Shown piece after piece: positions 25,031 to 38,272 of a stretch of 64,000 nt of DNA. The DNA comes from Megalonaias nervosa (Eukaryota > Mollusca > Bivalvia > Unionida > Unionidae), in the NCBI GenBank assembly GCA_016617855.1, contig JAECUM010000801.1, forward strand, positions 1 through 64,000, written 5' to 3'. Both the position numbers and the translations under genes were made by a program. Numbering within the stretch: position 1 is the first letter of the stretch; each line of letters begins with the position of its first letter. The notes under the pieces are model-generated. The model saw only the letters and a program-made list of their open reading frames with translations. It was not told the origin of the DNA and made no database searches.

Positions 25031-26834
25031 ATGTGGCTTAAGCACTGGGCAGTTAAAATGAAAAAAATGGTCTTGTCTTGAATTTCTGGAAATTATTTTC
25101 ATCAGTAGATCATTAATCCCTTGGAGGGACACCTGTTTAATAGTGCATCAGTCCCTTTGAGGAATTCTTGTTCAATAGAGCACCAGTCCAATTGGAAGGA
25201 ACCTTGATGAAGAATAAAGGGATTCTGATATGCAAACTTAAAATTAAAGAATTGTTTTAATCCCTTGTATTATTTCTACTTATCATACAATATCCCAGAA
25301 TTGTTAGAAATATGATAGGGAGATCATGCAAAATATCAGTTTGAGGAGAATTCTTAAGCCTGCCTTGCCAGGGCTATGACATTGTGAGCACATTAATTAT
25401 GTGAATGTATATTTGCCCAGTTGTCTGCATTTCTATATTAACATAGTGTGAAAATTTAAACTTGGGCTGGATCTATGCTAATGGCAGTTGGATGCATGTT
25501 TTGTACAGATAAATATGGTGTACATATTGGCCCTTCTCATAGTAAAGTTTGTTCAAACATTCAAGCCTTGAAGTTCATTAAATGTCACTTTATGACATCA
25601 TGTCTTCTCTTGGGGGCAGTAAAGGTTATCTTTTGACAATACAAGATAGCTTGAAGATCCTTGTATGTCAAGTAGGATGTGGAGAACATATCAAATGATT
25701 TATTGATGGAGGAAATACAAATCCACTGCATGTAATTATTATCACGATATATTTAATAGAAAGGTTACTCGAACTTAAGTTTGTTTAAACATTGAAGTTT
25801 TAATTACTTTCATTGACATGATGTCACCTTTAGAGGGAAATGAAGGTCATCTTCTAACCAAATAGGTTATCAAGAATTAGGTTTATGTACACTTTAAAAG
25901 TATATTGCATATTGCACATCAAAACTAACATAAAACGAGAGCAAAGGTTTCATTTTTAAGCCTTCCATTTTAGCTCTTCTAACCCAAGTTACCACTCCAA
26001 CCCACGTAATTGAAGGTTTGCATTTCATTGGATGAAATTGGTATATTTATTGCAAAGACCAAATTTGTATACTCCACCACAAATATAATGTTACCCTTGG
26101 TCTACCATCTGTCTCGAAATTATTTCATTTGTAGCCATCAACAGGTACTGGTTGACTATTCATGTTCCAAAATACATTCCTGTTTCGCATTAGAAAGGCC
26201 ATTTAATATCCAAAATTATCAGAACTCGTAAATGTTGAAAATACAAGAACTGTAAAAATACAAACACTTGCAGAAATGGACCAGTTAATGGATTTGATAA
26301 CATGAACACATCTTTCTTTTGAACAATTGTATGAAGAAGAAAAAAGAAATTTTGATAGAACTTTGAAATGCCATAAGGCATATTTAGAAGAAGGTCCCAG
26401 AGTAAGTGACTATTGGTAGATATACAGTGGTAAAACTGTGACACTTGTGATAAAGGCTTTTCAAAGGTTTTATTGCTATCAGCTGTTGACATGATCTAGG
26501 GTACATGTAAGTGAATGCCATCTTTTGATGAGGGGATTATTCTGACTTTAATGAGACAAGATTTTATTCTAAGCTGACAAATATTTACTACTTAATGACA
26601 AAGATTATCAGTAAAGGGCTGTTATTCCTCCTTATAAATAGGATTTTGAATAAGACAAAAAATTATTAAAATTATTAATGTCAGACTATGATGTCATGAC
26701 AGTTGTAAAGAGGAGTAACATGTACGGATGTCGTTGACTATTGGATAGTTACAATTTCCTTGTGCAGTATTTACTGAAATTTTAAAATGTTGACCCAAAT
26801 GAATATTTTGTCTGTGTGGCATTTGTCTTCAGTA
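25031..26834. other. AT-rich stretch, nothing recognised
   Basis: A short local duplication (cattaatcccttggagggac against atcagtccctttgaggaatt, near 25110-25200) is the only structure seen. Confidence 0.45.
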
Positions 26835-27220
26835 GTGCTTATTAAAGGACCATGCGGTATAGTCAAATATTTATGAACTCTGCATTCCTTTATTATGACA
26901 CTGTCAATTGGTGCTCATTAAAGGACAATGTAGTATCAAATATTTATAAACACAGCATTCCCTCATTATAATACTGCCCATAGCACTCATTAAAGGACCA
27001 TGCAGTATAAAATATTGATAAACATAAAATTCCCACATTAGAACACTATCCATTGGTGCTCATTTAATGTCCATGCAGTATAAAATATTTATAAACATAG
27101 CATTCTCTCATTATAACTCTGTCCATTGACACTCATTAAATGACCATGCAGCATGGTCGAATATTTAAAAATACAGCATTCCCTTAGTTTAATGCAGTTC
27201 ATGGGAGCCATGCTGTATAT
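26835..27220. repeat. 76-bp tandem repeat, 5 units
   Basis: Each unit has gtgctcattaaaggaccatg, then a cagtataaaatatttataaa-like core and cattccctcattataa. Units are clearly diverged from one another. Confidence 0.9.
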
Positions 27221-28163
27221 TGCTCAACAGTGAGAACACTCTATAATGAGGTATATTATAATACTGTAATTTTAGTATTACATAATCAAATTGGATCCAT
27301 ACTGATCTGCTAAAGTGAGGGAGCTGAAAGGTTATGCAACAAGTCAATTTTAGATGGAGTACACTTTCAATAATGTTTATTTTGCCATTGTTTATCTTCC
27401 TTTTGAAAATCTTTTCTTCTTTTTAAATAGTGTGATGTATTTTCTTTGTCATCTGTTTTAATATATGGCATCATTGGTATCTATGCAGCAAAAAAGGAGT
27501 GATCCTCACACCCACTTTGTTGCGATAGCCTTGCATGATATTGTCATGGCAGTAATTCGTGCTGGGCAGATATTCAGTAAAATGCACTTCTAAAAACAAT
27601 TGTGAATTACGAGGTCGATTCAGGATTGTGTTACCACCCGCAACACTTAACAGGATCTCTCGGAATATACACGATTACATAAAGACGAGTTTGTTTTCTA
27701 AATTCAAGTGGTGGAAAGCCCAGTTTAGTTATTTGATGTCAAGTGGTGGAATATTTGTGTACTTCTGTCATCCTGCTCAAGAAAGTCAAGGTTCATTTAA
27801 GATGATTCAGATTTTGATGAGAAATTTTTTTAAAAATTCCTCCTCATCTGGAAATTGATGTATGTCTGTCTGGTGTTGCACCATGAATTTGCATGCATGT
27901 AGGAACAGTCATGTGCAGTATAAAACAGTTTATAATGGACATAGAAGTAATGGTAAATTTCATGTCTGTGATTTTGCTTGTGGTGAATTTGAATGGGAAT
28001 ATTAAGACATAATAAAATTTGTCTATGCATTACACAAAAACCTGTTTTTCTTATCAAGTAAAACTTCAAATAACTGAAGTGCTGTGTGCCTAACATTGTT
28101 TAAAAGAAAAGTTTGGACAATTTATTTTTTTTTTATTATGTAATGCTATCCAATAATTTTAAT
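27221..28163. other. AT-rich stretch, nothing recognised
   Basis: The 99-codon + frame at 27559-27858 has no recognised domain and no convincing splice borders. Confidence 0.45.
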
Positions 28164-28270
28164 AAAGCAAAACCTCTCTTGAAAGAGCACTGTTATGTGA
28201 GACCACCTGTCTTGAGAGACCATAATTTTTTGGCAGAAAGGGTGGTCTTTCAAGACAGGTTCTACTGCAT
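28164..28270. mobile_element. Short inverted-repeat element (MITE-like)
   Basis: The left end reads gcaaaacctctcttgaaaga. The reverse complement of the right end reads gcagtagaacctgtcttgaa followed by agaccac, so about 25 bp are inverted with several mismatches. The inner arms (gagaccacctgtcttgagag against ggtggtctttcaagacaggt) also pair. It is about 107 bp long, and no clear target duplication was seen. The family is uncertain. Confidence 0.6.
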
Positions 28271-30309
28271 TATGAAAGATGATAATCATCTAGTCTGATG
28301 AAATGTAGCCCAGAATAATTTGGAATTTAAAATTTTAACAGATTTAAGATTCAGATACAGATTGTGTATTTGCAGATGTGCAGTTATACATTACCTGTAA
28401 GGATCTATACACACCTTGTAATTTGGAAGGTCAGCTCAGATTTTGGATAAAAGTGGACTTTTTGTTACTCCCAGTACTTTCAAGGTCAAATAAGTGCAGA
28501 AAATTTGTCTTTGTACAACATGAGGATTGAGAGGGACACTAGAGTCATCTTACTGTTCATGTACCAGATCTTATGATACTAATACAGGATCAAAACACAC
28601 TTCAAAATTACATTTATCATGACTCATCATCGTTCTAGTATTTCATGATAATGTTTTTGTTGGTTTTACCTTTTAATACTATTGATTGAATCATCCAGAA
28701 GAATTGGGAGTAAAGTTGAGCCTTTCCCCAGTAAGGCTGTCACATTTACATTCATAAACAAGATTTACAGTTGTAAACAAGATCATTTTCATGCAGCCTT
28801 GTAAACGTTTGCAAAACATGTCTTCCATTTGAATGATAAATATAGTACATGACAAAGGACATTACTGTGTATCACAATCTGGTCAAAAATGGATGGAAAT
28901 AAGCGTGGCATTTAATCTCCCGTTTGCAAGTATTTCACAATTGTCAATGCCAGTGGCAAACAGAAAGCAAAATGTAACTAATATATGCTACCAGTATAAA
29001 GAGATAGCTCCATTGTGATGACCTGTCATTGAAATGTATACACAGTTCTCATAAAAATGAGAAGGTCTAGGCAAAAAAAAGTCCTGACCCAACAGTCAAA
29101 TACCACATTAAAGTCACGAGTGGTGTCTGCACTGTCCAAAGTGTACTTATAATGTGTGCATGTGATATCTGACCACTCAGGATTCAAAACATTCCATGCC
29201 AGATTAAACCCCTTGTACAAACTGCTCAGGGAAACAACAATTTCTAAATATGTCTCTGTCTGTAATGACCAGTTATACTTGGTATTCACTATTGTGATGA
29301 CCCATCCCCATGTTGTGTGCAGGAGCCAAGGAGCTGTCTGTACTGTATGGGAAAACTAGGTATACCCAGTGTATTATTTTTTGCATATGCAAGAATTCTG
29401 ACTTTTTAAAATATTTAAACCATTTATGAATATTGAAAGAGAAATCTAAGATGTCTGCAATTGTTGCTTGTAAATTCTAGGTAGCATAATTTGCATGTTT
29501 GTGAATTCTGTCCATGAGATAATATTGTTGTGAGTGTTAAGTTTTTTTAATAGTGTAGTTTATCGGAAGCACATTTTGTAACTTATGGTCTATACAAAAA
29601 CTGATTATTAAGGAAATGTATATACCATTACAGATTCAACTCTTATAATTGGAAGTTTAAATTTGATTTTTGCTTTATTCCTGATAACATTATTGTCATT
29701 GATGGAATTTCTTTAGAGTATTTAGTAACGAGTTGGTCTATATTCAGCCATTATTCTGCAAAATTTGAAGGAAGCTCAGGTAAAGGGTAGAGTAAATTAT
29801 TGTGGAAAATTCTTTTGGACCTATTTAAGAAGATTACTTTTCCCATCAGTATCCATAAATTCAAGACAACTCACATTTGCAACATATTGCCAATTCTGGC
29901 ATGCAAGTGGATTAATTACATTTAAATGATTCTTAGTTAAGTACAGAGAGAATTTTCCTTGAGTTTGAGCTTTCTCCCCAGAAATTTTAGTACATAACAT
30001 ATTTACTGGTAGTCATGCTTATAAAATGTTGATACTTATAAAATTCTGATCTACTTCTGGTTATAACCTTTGATGAACTTTCACCATCAGCCTTGGTAAA
30101 ACCACTTTTCTCCAATCCAAGTGATGGGCACCACTAAAGTTGTCCTTGTATGTGACATTAAATTGACAAATGGGTTTACACTATAGGTCACTTTTCGTTG
30201 TGAACCAGTTAAGTAAGAATGGTCACACATAGTTTTGGCAGCTATGCTTCCTTAAATTCACATTAACAGTACTAAAAAATTTTGTCAATACCAAGTGTAC
30301 TCACGTATA
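28271..30309. other. AT-rich stretch, nothing recognised
   Basis: Short frames on both strands around 29026-29359 overlap each other and lack coding signatures. Confidence 0.45.
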
Positions 30310-30450
30310 AGTCGAGTCCAGCTGCAAATTGCACAGAGCCAGATCAGCCAACACATAATGTCATAGCAGATCTGGGTCTGTGCAGTTTGTTGGGAGTAAT
30401 TAGTTAACATATTATCTGTCAACAGATTAGGGTCTATGTTTGTAGTTGGA
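30310..30450. repeat. Small dispersed repeat, gcagatctgggtct type
   Basis: It contains gcagatctgggtctgtgcag and nearby agggtctatgtttg. Related pieces occur at 35835-35945 and 50430-50530. It is probably a fragment of an old inverted-repeat element. Confidence 0.4.
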
Positions 30451-30717
30451 CTTTTAAGCAACTACATATATACTAAGTGAGCAGAGTAATGGGTACACGT
30501 AAATGTGGTTGCTTATTTTTACTAAATTCACTGTAATTATGCTGTTGGCCATGAATTTTAAGTAGCACAACATTTTGTGCATTTACCCCACAGAAAACAA
30601 TATATTACCCATCATCGTTTTCCACTTCCTTCAAGTTCTATGTCCATGATATAGCCCATACACCATGTACATTGTCCATGTCACTTAAAATAAGCACAGC
30701 AAAAACTATACATGAAA

Positions 30718-31326
30718 GTAACTCATTAACCACTTGAGATCATTTTCACTTTTGCCTGATATGGGGGTAGGAAATGCATTTTTGGGGCTACATCTGAATA
30801 CATCCAAATACATCTGCTTCCAAGAGATTTTCATATAGCCGGATGCCTAGGTGTATTGATTCGCTATTTCACACACAGAGATGCAGAAGGGTAACAATTG
30901 GACTTGTTGAATATTTTTTGTGTGTATTGGACCCATGATTTTCATGTTCTGGCTACTTTTTAATCCAAGTCTCAAACATATCCTACTTTTTGCAAAGGTT
31001 CACCTGTCCACGTGCAGTTTGGACTGATTTGCTTTTGATCCGAGGCAAAAAAAAGTCTAAAATCTTAAGACAAACTCCGGTTCCGAAAACAGGTAATTTT
31101 GGCCTTAAAAAATTCTCAAAAATCAGGTTTTACACATCTGTATTTTGTAATGCAAGTTTTAAGGAGAAAGTGTACATTATTTGATATCATTGTAGAGCTA
31201 CATCTGTCTGTGTTTCTGTAGTACCACCCAGTTTGGTTTAACATAAATGATGTTGACAGTACAGAGCTCAGATGTTGGTTAAAACCTCATGACATGTAAA
31301 TTTGGTACACTGGGTTAATAAGTTAA
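30718..31326. mobile_element. TTAA-flanked MITE, copy C, decayed
   Basis: The left end, gtaactcattaaccacttga, has lost the first T of TTAA. The right end is tgggttaataagttaa. The interior follows copies A and B block by block (tcctactttttgcaaaggtt, cacctgtcc, then gagctacatctgtctg and accacccag). Divergence is much higher than between A and B. Confidence 0.8.
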
Positions 31327-32089
31327 TTCCAACTATTAGTACCTAGATTACATTACTGTAACTGTTAATAGATAGAATTAAGTAATACAATGCCACTAGA
31401 ACAAATGATTGTTTTTAAAACATTACCAAAAATTGGCAAGGTCCAAGAATTAGATGGATTTTTTAATTGATTCCATAACATGTATGTATTGTACTATTTG
31501 TGGTTACGTTTATAACCACTATAATATTAAGACATTGGTGCATTTATATTTATAGGGGTTGTTTCAAAAAGGTTTGAAATATTTTCAACTAAAGTCCTAG
31601 TGAATTAAAGTCCTAGTGAATAAAATCATTACAGTTTTTAAATTGTGTCAACTATACACTTTACTATAGCAGAATAGTTTGTGCCTCACAGCAAATTTGT
31701 TTTTGAGTTATTTTACAGTATATCTCTTTTGTAATACCAAAATATGCTAATTTAATGTCTGTGTTGAAATAATTACATGCACTCTGAGGTGAGTTGAGAC
31801 CAGCTTTCAAATTAAGTAATTAGTGTAACAGACATAGTAATGAAAGATTCCACCTGAGTGGATGCATGTTTGAAAGAATATTTTTGTTGAGCCCACGATA
31901 ATGTGAAGCAAGTCACAGCAGTCACCTTTGATGCAGAAATGCATTGTTAAGGTTTTGGTTTTAAGTTTTTAATTTCCCTGTATATCCTGAACCCCATGAT
32001 AGATTCTCATCATGAATCACTAAGAAGCAAAGATAGTTCATTCTGCAACATGTTTGCATGCCCCTTTTGCCATGAAGATGACAGTCACA
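31327..32089. other. AT-rich stretch, nothing recognised
   Basis: A short direct duplication (aaagtcctagtgaatt then aaagtcctagtgaata, near 31596-31624) is the only structure seen. Confidence 0.45.
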
Positions 32090-32245
32090 GAACTTGATAT
32101 CCAAGGGTGAAGGGTTTGGTACCCACCAAAGACAGCCCAGTGAACTGCCTCAGTATGACCTTGGGAAGGGCACTTGTCTCTCATTTATTCAACATGCTAG
32201 CCAATAAGTGCCATTAAAAAGACAAATGAAACAACCAACCAATAA
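32090..32245 (+). mobile_element. SINE-like fragment with conserved-core-like motif
   Basis: The phrase tgaccttgggaagggcactt resembles the central motif shared by several tRNA-derived SINE families. It is followed by a caataagtgccattaaaaag 3' region and an A/C-rich tail (aacaaccaaccaataaa). No tRNA-like head was clear. Confidence 0.45.
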
Positions 32246-32259
32246 ACTTCAATTACAGA

Positions 32260-32440
32260 AAATTTCAGGTTTTGACTCAATTTTTTTTCTCATTTGCCTG
32301 TATTTCCTAAGCATATTGATAGATTCTCATTGTATTTGACATGAACCATTGTGAAACTTTGGCGAATTCATTCTACACAAGCCTGGAACATTTACACTAA
32401 GGCAGTTCATTCTACACAAGCCAGGAACATTTAAACATTT
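32260..32440. repeat. Diverged dispersed repeat with internal duplication
   Basis: The phrase ttcattctacacaagccagg aacattta is present twice (near 32368 and 32407). The flanking phrase gtatttcctaagcatattga tagattctcat is repeated in diverged form at 31980 and 33990-34030, showing a periodic old repeat. Confidence 0.45.
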
Positions 32441-33082
32441 AAATGGATTTTGTACACACTTACAGGGAGAGAAGCAAATTAAATTTGTGTACAAAATTAG
32501 TAACTGTAAACAAACATCCACGTTTCTGTCAATATTGTAGTACATGTAATTAACCATTTTCACATTTTTGCTGAAGACAGTTGTTTTAGTAGATTTTGGG
32601 GTTCATTCATTCCTTTAAGTATGGATGATTCACTTGGAAACAAAACAAAATTGATGAGAATTGGTTATGCCACACATCACACAATATTACACATCAAGCT
32701 ATTTAGTGATCTTGCTGACGAAAAGAAATTAAACTGCGTTATTTTATTTGCCAAACATTTTTGTTTATAGAACTTTTCATGAGAACCATTTGTTTTTTAA
32801 AGATGCACTGTTTCACATTTGTAAGCTACTGCAGTTTCTAATAGCCATTGCAAGTCCTGCAGACACATTAAGTTTGCATACTACATCTGTTTGGATTATT
32901 GAATTGAATTGATGTGCTTACCCATACCAGTACAACACAATATCACAACGTTACTTGGGATGTTTTACATTAATCATCATATATTTTCTACAATACTGAA
33001 TCCTTCCATAATAATAGAAAAAACTCTTGCAACAAAGGAAACTTTTGCCAGCTGAGGAAGGCACATTGTCAGTGGTTTACTT

Positions 33083-33434
33083 CAGTGGTTCTCAAATTTT
33101 TTTTCCATAGACCACTTGAACATTGCCAAGGGCCATAGTGGACGACTTAATGATCTTCTTAATGTTGATTATACTGTTAGCTAACTATTGTTAAGCAATT
33201 TGCTTAAGAGAATTACATATTAAAAAAAATTAACATTTTGTGTTGTACAAATAAAAGTACACAACTCAAATTATTAATATCAGCAGTCTTTGTAATCCAG
33301 AGGATGAGTCTACTCTTTTTTTGTTCTTTTTTAAGCAAAGTTCTGGTTTTGATTGTTCCACGCCTTTCTGCTGACCACCTGAATGGAACTCGCACACAAC
33401 TAGTAGTCCACATAACACAGTTGGAGAACCTCTG
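33083..33434. mobile_element. hAT-like MITE
   Basis: The left end is cagtggttctcaaatttt. The right end, cagttggagaacctctg, is inverted relative to it (caGAGGTTCTCcaactg), which is the typical hAT/Charlie-like terminus cagnggttctcaa. The flanks gtttactt (33075-33082) and gtttgcat (33435-33442) match at 6 of 8, as expected of a decayed 8-bp target duplication. The 352-bp interior has no transposase. Confidence 0.75.
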
Positions 33435-33539
33435 GTTTGCATTATAAATAGCCATCGGCTGCAAGCCTTTATATGAAGATTGGGTCAAAGGATGAGTTTT
33501 GAATCATTTCAGTTTAATGTCATACTTTAAGTTATTGTA

Positions 33540-34150
33540 GACTATGTACATGTTCAGAATCATGGTCAAAATTGAATCTTTAATTCAACAAAACACATTC
33601 CTCATGTATGACCTTAGGGTGAAGGTCACAGTCATCAGAAACATACTTTTAAGCTTTTGGTTGAAGGTTCTCATCTGCTTTTATTTCCAAAATGCCTTGA
33701 TGGGTTTTCTTCATGCTTGCAGTTAATTGTTGCAAAGCATAGAAGATTCAGTCTTTGACACATGCACTTCCTCAGTGGAGCTTGGAGTCACAATTAAGCT
33801 TTTAGTTCAAGCTTTTTTCCTTTCCTTATGTTTTCTAAACCCATTTGGATTTTCTTTATACTTTGGATGAATCATTCTAAAACTGAGACCTTTCCTTCTG
33901 ACATACTGACTTACCCCATTTGACCTTGGGGTCAAGGCGACAAAGTTTTCATATGGCTTTTGTTTTATGTTGATTCATTTGCTTATATTTCCTGAATTCC
34001 TTGATGTACTTTCATATTTGGATGAATCATTATGAAGCTAAGACAATTTGTTTGCAAAGTGTTTGCTCAACCCTTGGACATTTTTGGTCCAGGTCACACA
34101 TTTTACAGCAGTGTGTTTTGACCATGAGTTTCCATGATGAGTCTACTTGT
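33540..34150. repeat. Diverged dispersed repeat, group 3
   Basis: Recurring phrases such as tttggatgaatcattctaaa, ctgagacctttc, cttggggtcaaggcgac and ttatttcctgaattccttga appear at about 150-190 bp intervals. It is similar in style to 39250-39900 and 49140-49800. Confidence 0.55.
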
Positions 34151-34170
34151 TCATAAGAAAATTGCTCTTT

Positions 34171-34452
34171 ATGCATAAAGGTTTCACATCATGAAATTAA
34201 AATACATTTGAATCTTTTTGCATAAGGGTTTCACATCATGAAATTAAAATACACTTGAATCTTGATGCATGAAGGTTTCACATCATGAAATTAAAATACA
34301 CTTGAATGTTTATGCATAAAGGTATCACATCATGAAATTAAAATACACTTGAATCTTTATGCATAAGGGTTTCACATCATGAAATTATAATACACTTGAA
34401 TCTTTATGCATAAGGGTTTCACATCATGAAATTAAAATACACTTGAATCTTG
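34171..34452. repeat. 47-bp tandem repeat, 6 units
   Basis: The unit starts atgcataaaggtttcacatc and continues atgaaattaaaatacacttg aatcttt. Units are nearly identical, suggesting recent expansion. Confidence 0.97.
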
Positions 34453-35832
34453 TTTGTCCAGCACAAGTTCATCTGCATGTTAGTTTAATAAACATTGCAT
34501 TGGATCATCTGAAAATTGTAATTATTTATAGAGGATCCAAAAATCTTTAGCTTAATTTTTGAAAGGATAGTTTTGTATGCCAGCAAAAATGTCATCATTA
34601 TAATATGTAGACTAGTCAGATGTATATTAAATAAATCTGTTTATTTTATCTTTGTTTAAATAGATGATTTGGCCTTATCTTTCTCATATCTTGGTTATAC
34701 ATACATAGTTACCTTCTCTTCATTCATATTTGTAATGTCAAGAACAGGTTTTTTAAAATCTAAAGAAAATGTTAATTTTTGAGTGTCTAAAGTTTAAGTA
34801 TTCATGTTATTTTTCTGCTAATGATATGGCTGAAGATATAACATTAAAGAATTAAAAGTGCACAAATTGTATCAAAGTTTTGTTGTGGAGATCTTGGAGG
34901 TTCCAAGCGTTACAGTTGGTTCAGACTTGTAGTTTGATCAAATCAGGTTCAAAACTGACAGCTTTGGTTTTAAAAAGAACTTTAAAACATCCTTGAAGTT
35001 TTTGACACTACGCATCTGTAAATATTTAGTCTCTTATTTTGGCCTTGGAGATTTAGTATGAATCATTTCTTTATATAAATCTCTTTTCATTACTGCACTG
35101 TGAACTGACTTTGATTTGAGGGTTCTATTCATCATGGATTTTATTGTTGATACAAAGGACAGATTGAAAAACCCAACAAATTACTGTCTCTATCTGAAAA
35201 TAACAAGACCACCTTACCATTAGAGAGGCATCTCCATAAATTGAAGTACAGATAAAAATGTAAAGTTTTGGTAAACCATGAAAATGGATACCAACAAAGG
35301 AAATGAATAACAATATCTTTAATCTTTATTTTGTGTGTAAAAAAGTCCATGCAATTGACCTGGATTTAGTGAAGAAATTGCTGTGCCATAAAAAAGCTGT
35401 ATTTGGTCATCAAATGAAAAAGGCAATTATCCCACTTCAACTGCAAATAAAATGTGTTGTGCATAATGGCCATGGACTGTGACTGCTTTTGTAAAGTTAT
35501 TCTTGTATATATGGGCAGCTAAAGAAAGAAATAGCCTTGCTTGTATATAAATACATACAGAATGGCAATTAGGCCTGCTTTATTTTGGGAAGACTGCCAG
35601 TATAGCTGAGAAAATAAGTAGAGTTAGCTAATTTGTCTAGTATTGACACAAAGACAGTTAAAGTCAAGTGTTTTAAATAATGAAAGTAGACTTGTAATTT
35701 ATTTTAAGAGTGATGAATAGTAATTGGCAGAAAACACACAAAGAAATGCTACTGTATATATACTTGTTAGATACAGCTATAAACACCATATAACTTGATA
35801 TTCCATAGAACTTGATATGCCAATGAATAATT
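34453..35832. other. AT-rich stretch, nothing recognised
   Basis: No supported features. Two overlapping minus frames at 35125-35350 are low-complexity shadows. Confidence 0.45.
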
Positions 35833-35945
35833 CACTGGCAGATCTGGGTGTATGTATTTTGTTAGGACTAAACAGGATAATGAAAAACATAGACCCTGAT
35901 CTGCCAGCATGTTATGCAATGACAGATCAGTATGTTGTTTGTTCT
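35833..35945. repeat. Imperfect inverted repeat
   Basis: Arms ggcagatctgggtgtatg and catagaccctgatctgcc pair at 16 of 18 positions, about 55 bp apart. They are related to the dispersed motif at 30310-30450. Confidence 0.6.
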
Positions 35946-36837
35946 ACTTGAGTAGACATGTAGGTGATGACATAGATAGGTAGGTAGGTTAAGCAGAAAT
36001 AGGGATCACCTTGCAGCAGAATATTTATGTGCACTTTCCTTGATTGATGGATGAAGACAGGAATTTATAGTTATTTTGTGTATGAAGCATTAAAGTGACA
36101 TACCATTTACAACTTTCAGTTTGTTTTCATCTGTCTTAGAATTATAATTTTTACATCTATTGGTTTTTCAGCTTCTTACAGTTTTATGAATGTTTTCTTA
36201 GTACATTTAAATGTTACCGTTTTGTAGCAGTAGTGACCATTTAGATTTATTTGTCCTGTTTACCTGGATCCTCTATTTAATTGTCCGTATTTCTGCCGAT
36301 ATATGTGTCAGTCAGTTTAGCACTGGAATATCTGTTAATAAAGTCGTTTTGTTTCATGTCCATGAGCATGCCAAAAAAAAGTCTTACACCCTATTTGCCC
36401 ATCTGTAACATGTGCCCAAATGCAGGCTACATAGGGGCACATTGTCCATTCCAGTAGAGATGAAACACTTTGAAAGAGAAATTTGTGCAAAACTCACATG
36501 ATTTTCTGTTGGAATTCATGAATTTGTCAAGGGGGTGATAAAGCTACACCCTTTACATCCTTTCTATCTTCACTAAATAAATTTGTCATGGATGGTTTCA
36601 CATGGTTACTCCCCTTATTCCCACATCCTTGTTCACACTAAATCTGACACTTTTCCAGTGCATGGCAGTCAGTATTGAGGGTCCTTATGAACTAAAACTT
36701 CCAGTTCAAATAAACAACATGCATGAAGGATTGGTGTCCTCAGATGGAGCTCAGAATACTTGACACTGTTTTGTTGCATAAACTTCCACCTTGTTCCTTG
36801 AAAATTTGAATCTTAATTTTATAAAACTCTGTTATCT
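35946..36837. other. AT-rich stretch, nothing recognised
   Basis: No supported features. Confidence 0.45.
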
Positions 36838-37033
36838 GGATAATAATAATAATAATAATAATGAGGACTTTGTATAGCGCCTAATCTTTAGAAGCTTTAA
36901 GCGCTTTACAACATTTGACAACACTTAAAAAACATATATAATGATATGATTACAAAATTAAAAACAAACACCACGAAAGTAGAAACAGAAAATATGCTGT
37001 AAATATTTAAGGCAAGGAAACATTATTAGGTCT

Positions 37034-37615
37034 TTAAGTTTGTTCTTGCAGTTGAAATAGGTGAGTTTTAAGAGCGCTCTTGAATGAGATCACTGTGTCT
37101 TTGTGTCTAAGTGCAGTGGGCAATTTGTTCCACGTTGCTGGCCCCTGGTATGCAAATGAGCATTGTCCATATGATTTCATCTTCATAGTGGGAATAATGA
37201 GAATATGAGTGTCAGAAGAGGAGCGTAAGCATCTTGCAGGTGTGTACACATGGGTGAGGTCAGATAGGTATATTGGACTGGAGCCCGTCAGTGAAACGTA
37301 GCACAGAGAACAAATTTTGTGTTTAATTCTGGATCGTATGGATAGCCAGTGTAGGGTAGAGAGCAGGGGAGAGGCGTGCTCTGATCGTGGTACTCTAAGG
37401 ATGATTCAAGCAGCTGTATTTTGAACTTTCTGAAGTTTCTGAAGTAGATATTGAGACGAACCAGACAGAATTGAGTTACAATAGTCCAGTCTTGAAAGTA
37501 CTAAGGAACACACAAGTATTTTAGTGGCATCAACTGAAAGATACTTGCGAATGGAGCTGATTCGTCTCAGCTCAAGATATGCAGCCTTGCATATGTTCAT
37601 GACATGTTGGTGCAA
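37034..37615 (-). pseudogene. Retrotransposon C-terminal fragments
   Basis: Two frames survive: 37406-37615 (with LVLSRLDYCNSILSG and LQKLQKVQNTAA) and 37034-37249 (with GPATWNKLPTALRHKDTVIS and FKSALKTHLF). Both are typical of the conserved C-terminal part of these elements. Stops and frame changes separate them. Confidence 0.9.
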
Positions 37616-37737
37616 CGAGAGAGTACTGTTGAGAGTGACACCGAGGTTTCGTACTGACTGTGTGAATTTAATGTTGGTGTTGCTGATATTTATTGTCTGA
37701 GGTAAAGGATGTGAATGAGAAAGTCTTTGTGTTGTAA

Positions 37738-38052
37738 TCAGATGGCTTCAGTTTTATCATCATTCATCTGCAGCTTGTTACATGTCATCCATGATTTCAC
37801 ATCGGAAATGCACCTCTCTATGCCTTGGATGGTAGCTTCAACTTCAGTTGGATGGCTAGATTTGTATATTTGGGTGTCATCAGCATACAATTGGTGAGAC
37901 ACTGGATGATGATCTATGACACTTGAGAGTGGCTGAGCGTATAGAATGAAGAGAACAGGTCCAAGAACAGACCCCTGTGGAACACCACAGCATAGATCAA
38001 CTGGGCTGGAGTGTTTTCCATTTGCGGACACAATTTGTGTCCTGTTGACCAA
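37738..38052 (-). pseudogene. Reverse transcriptase fragment with catalytic YADD
   Basis: It contains GVPQGSVLGPVLFILY followed about 35 residues later by LYADDTQIYKS, the RT palm with the YADD catalytic box intact, and MTCNKLQMNDDKTEAI. The motif residues survive although the surrounding gene is broken. Confidence 0.95.
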
Positions 38053-38272
38053 GTAGGACTTGAACTATAGTAAGGCCGTATCATGAATGCCAAATACATG
38101 CTGGAGACGGTGAAGTAATATATCATGGTCTATAATGTCAAATGCTGCAGACAAGTCAAGGAGAGTGAGGACTGTAATCTTTCCGCTATCCAAAGCAGAG
38201 AGAAGGTCACTGACTACTTTCAGAAGAGTAGTTTCAGTACTGTGGCAAGGGCGATATGCAGACTGTACATTG

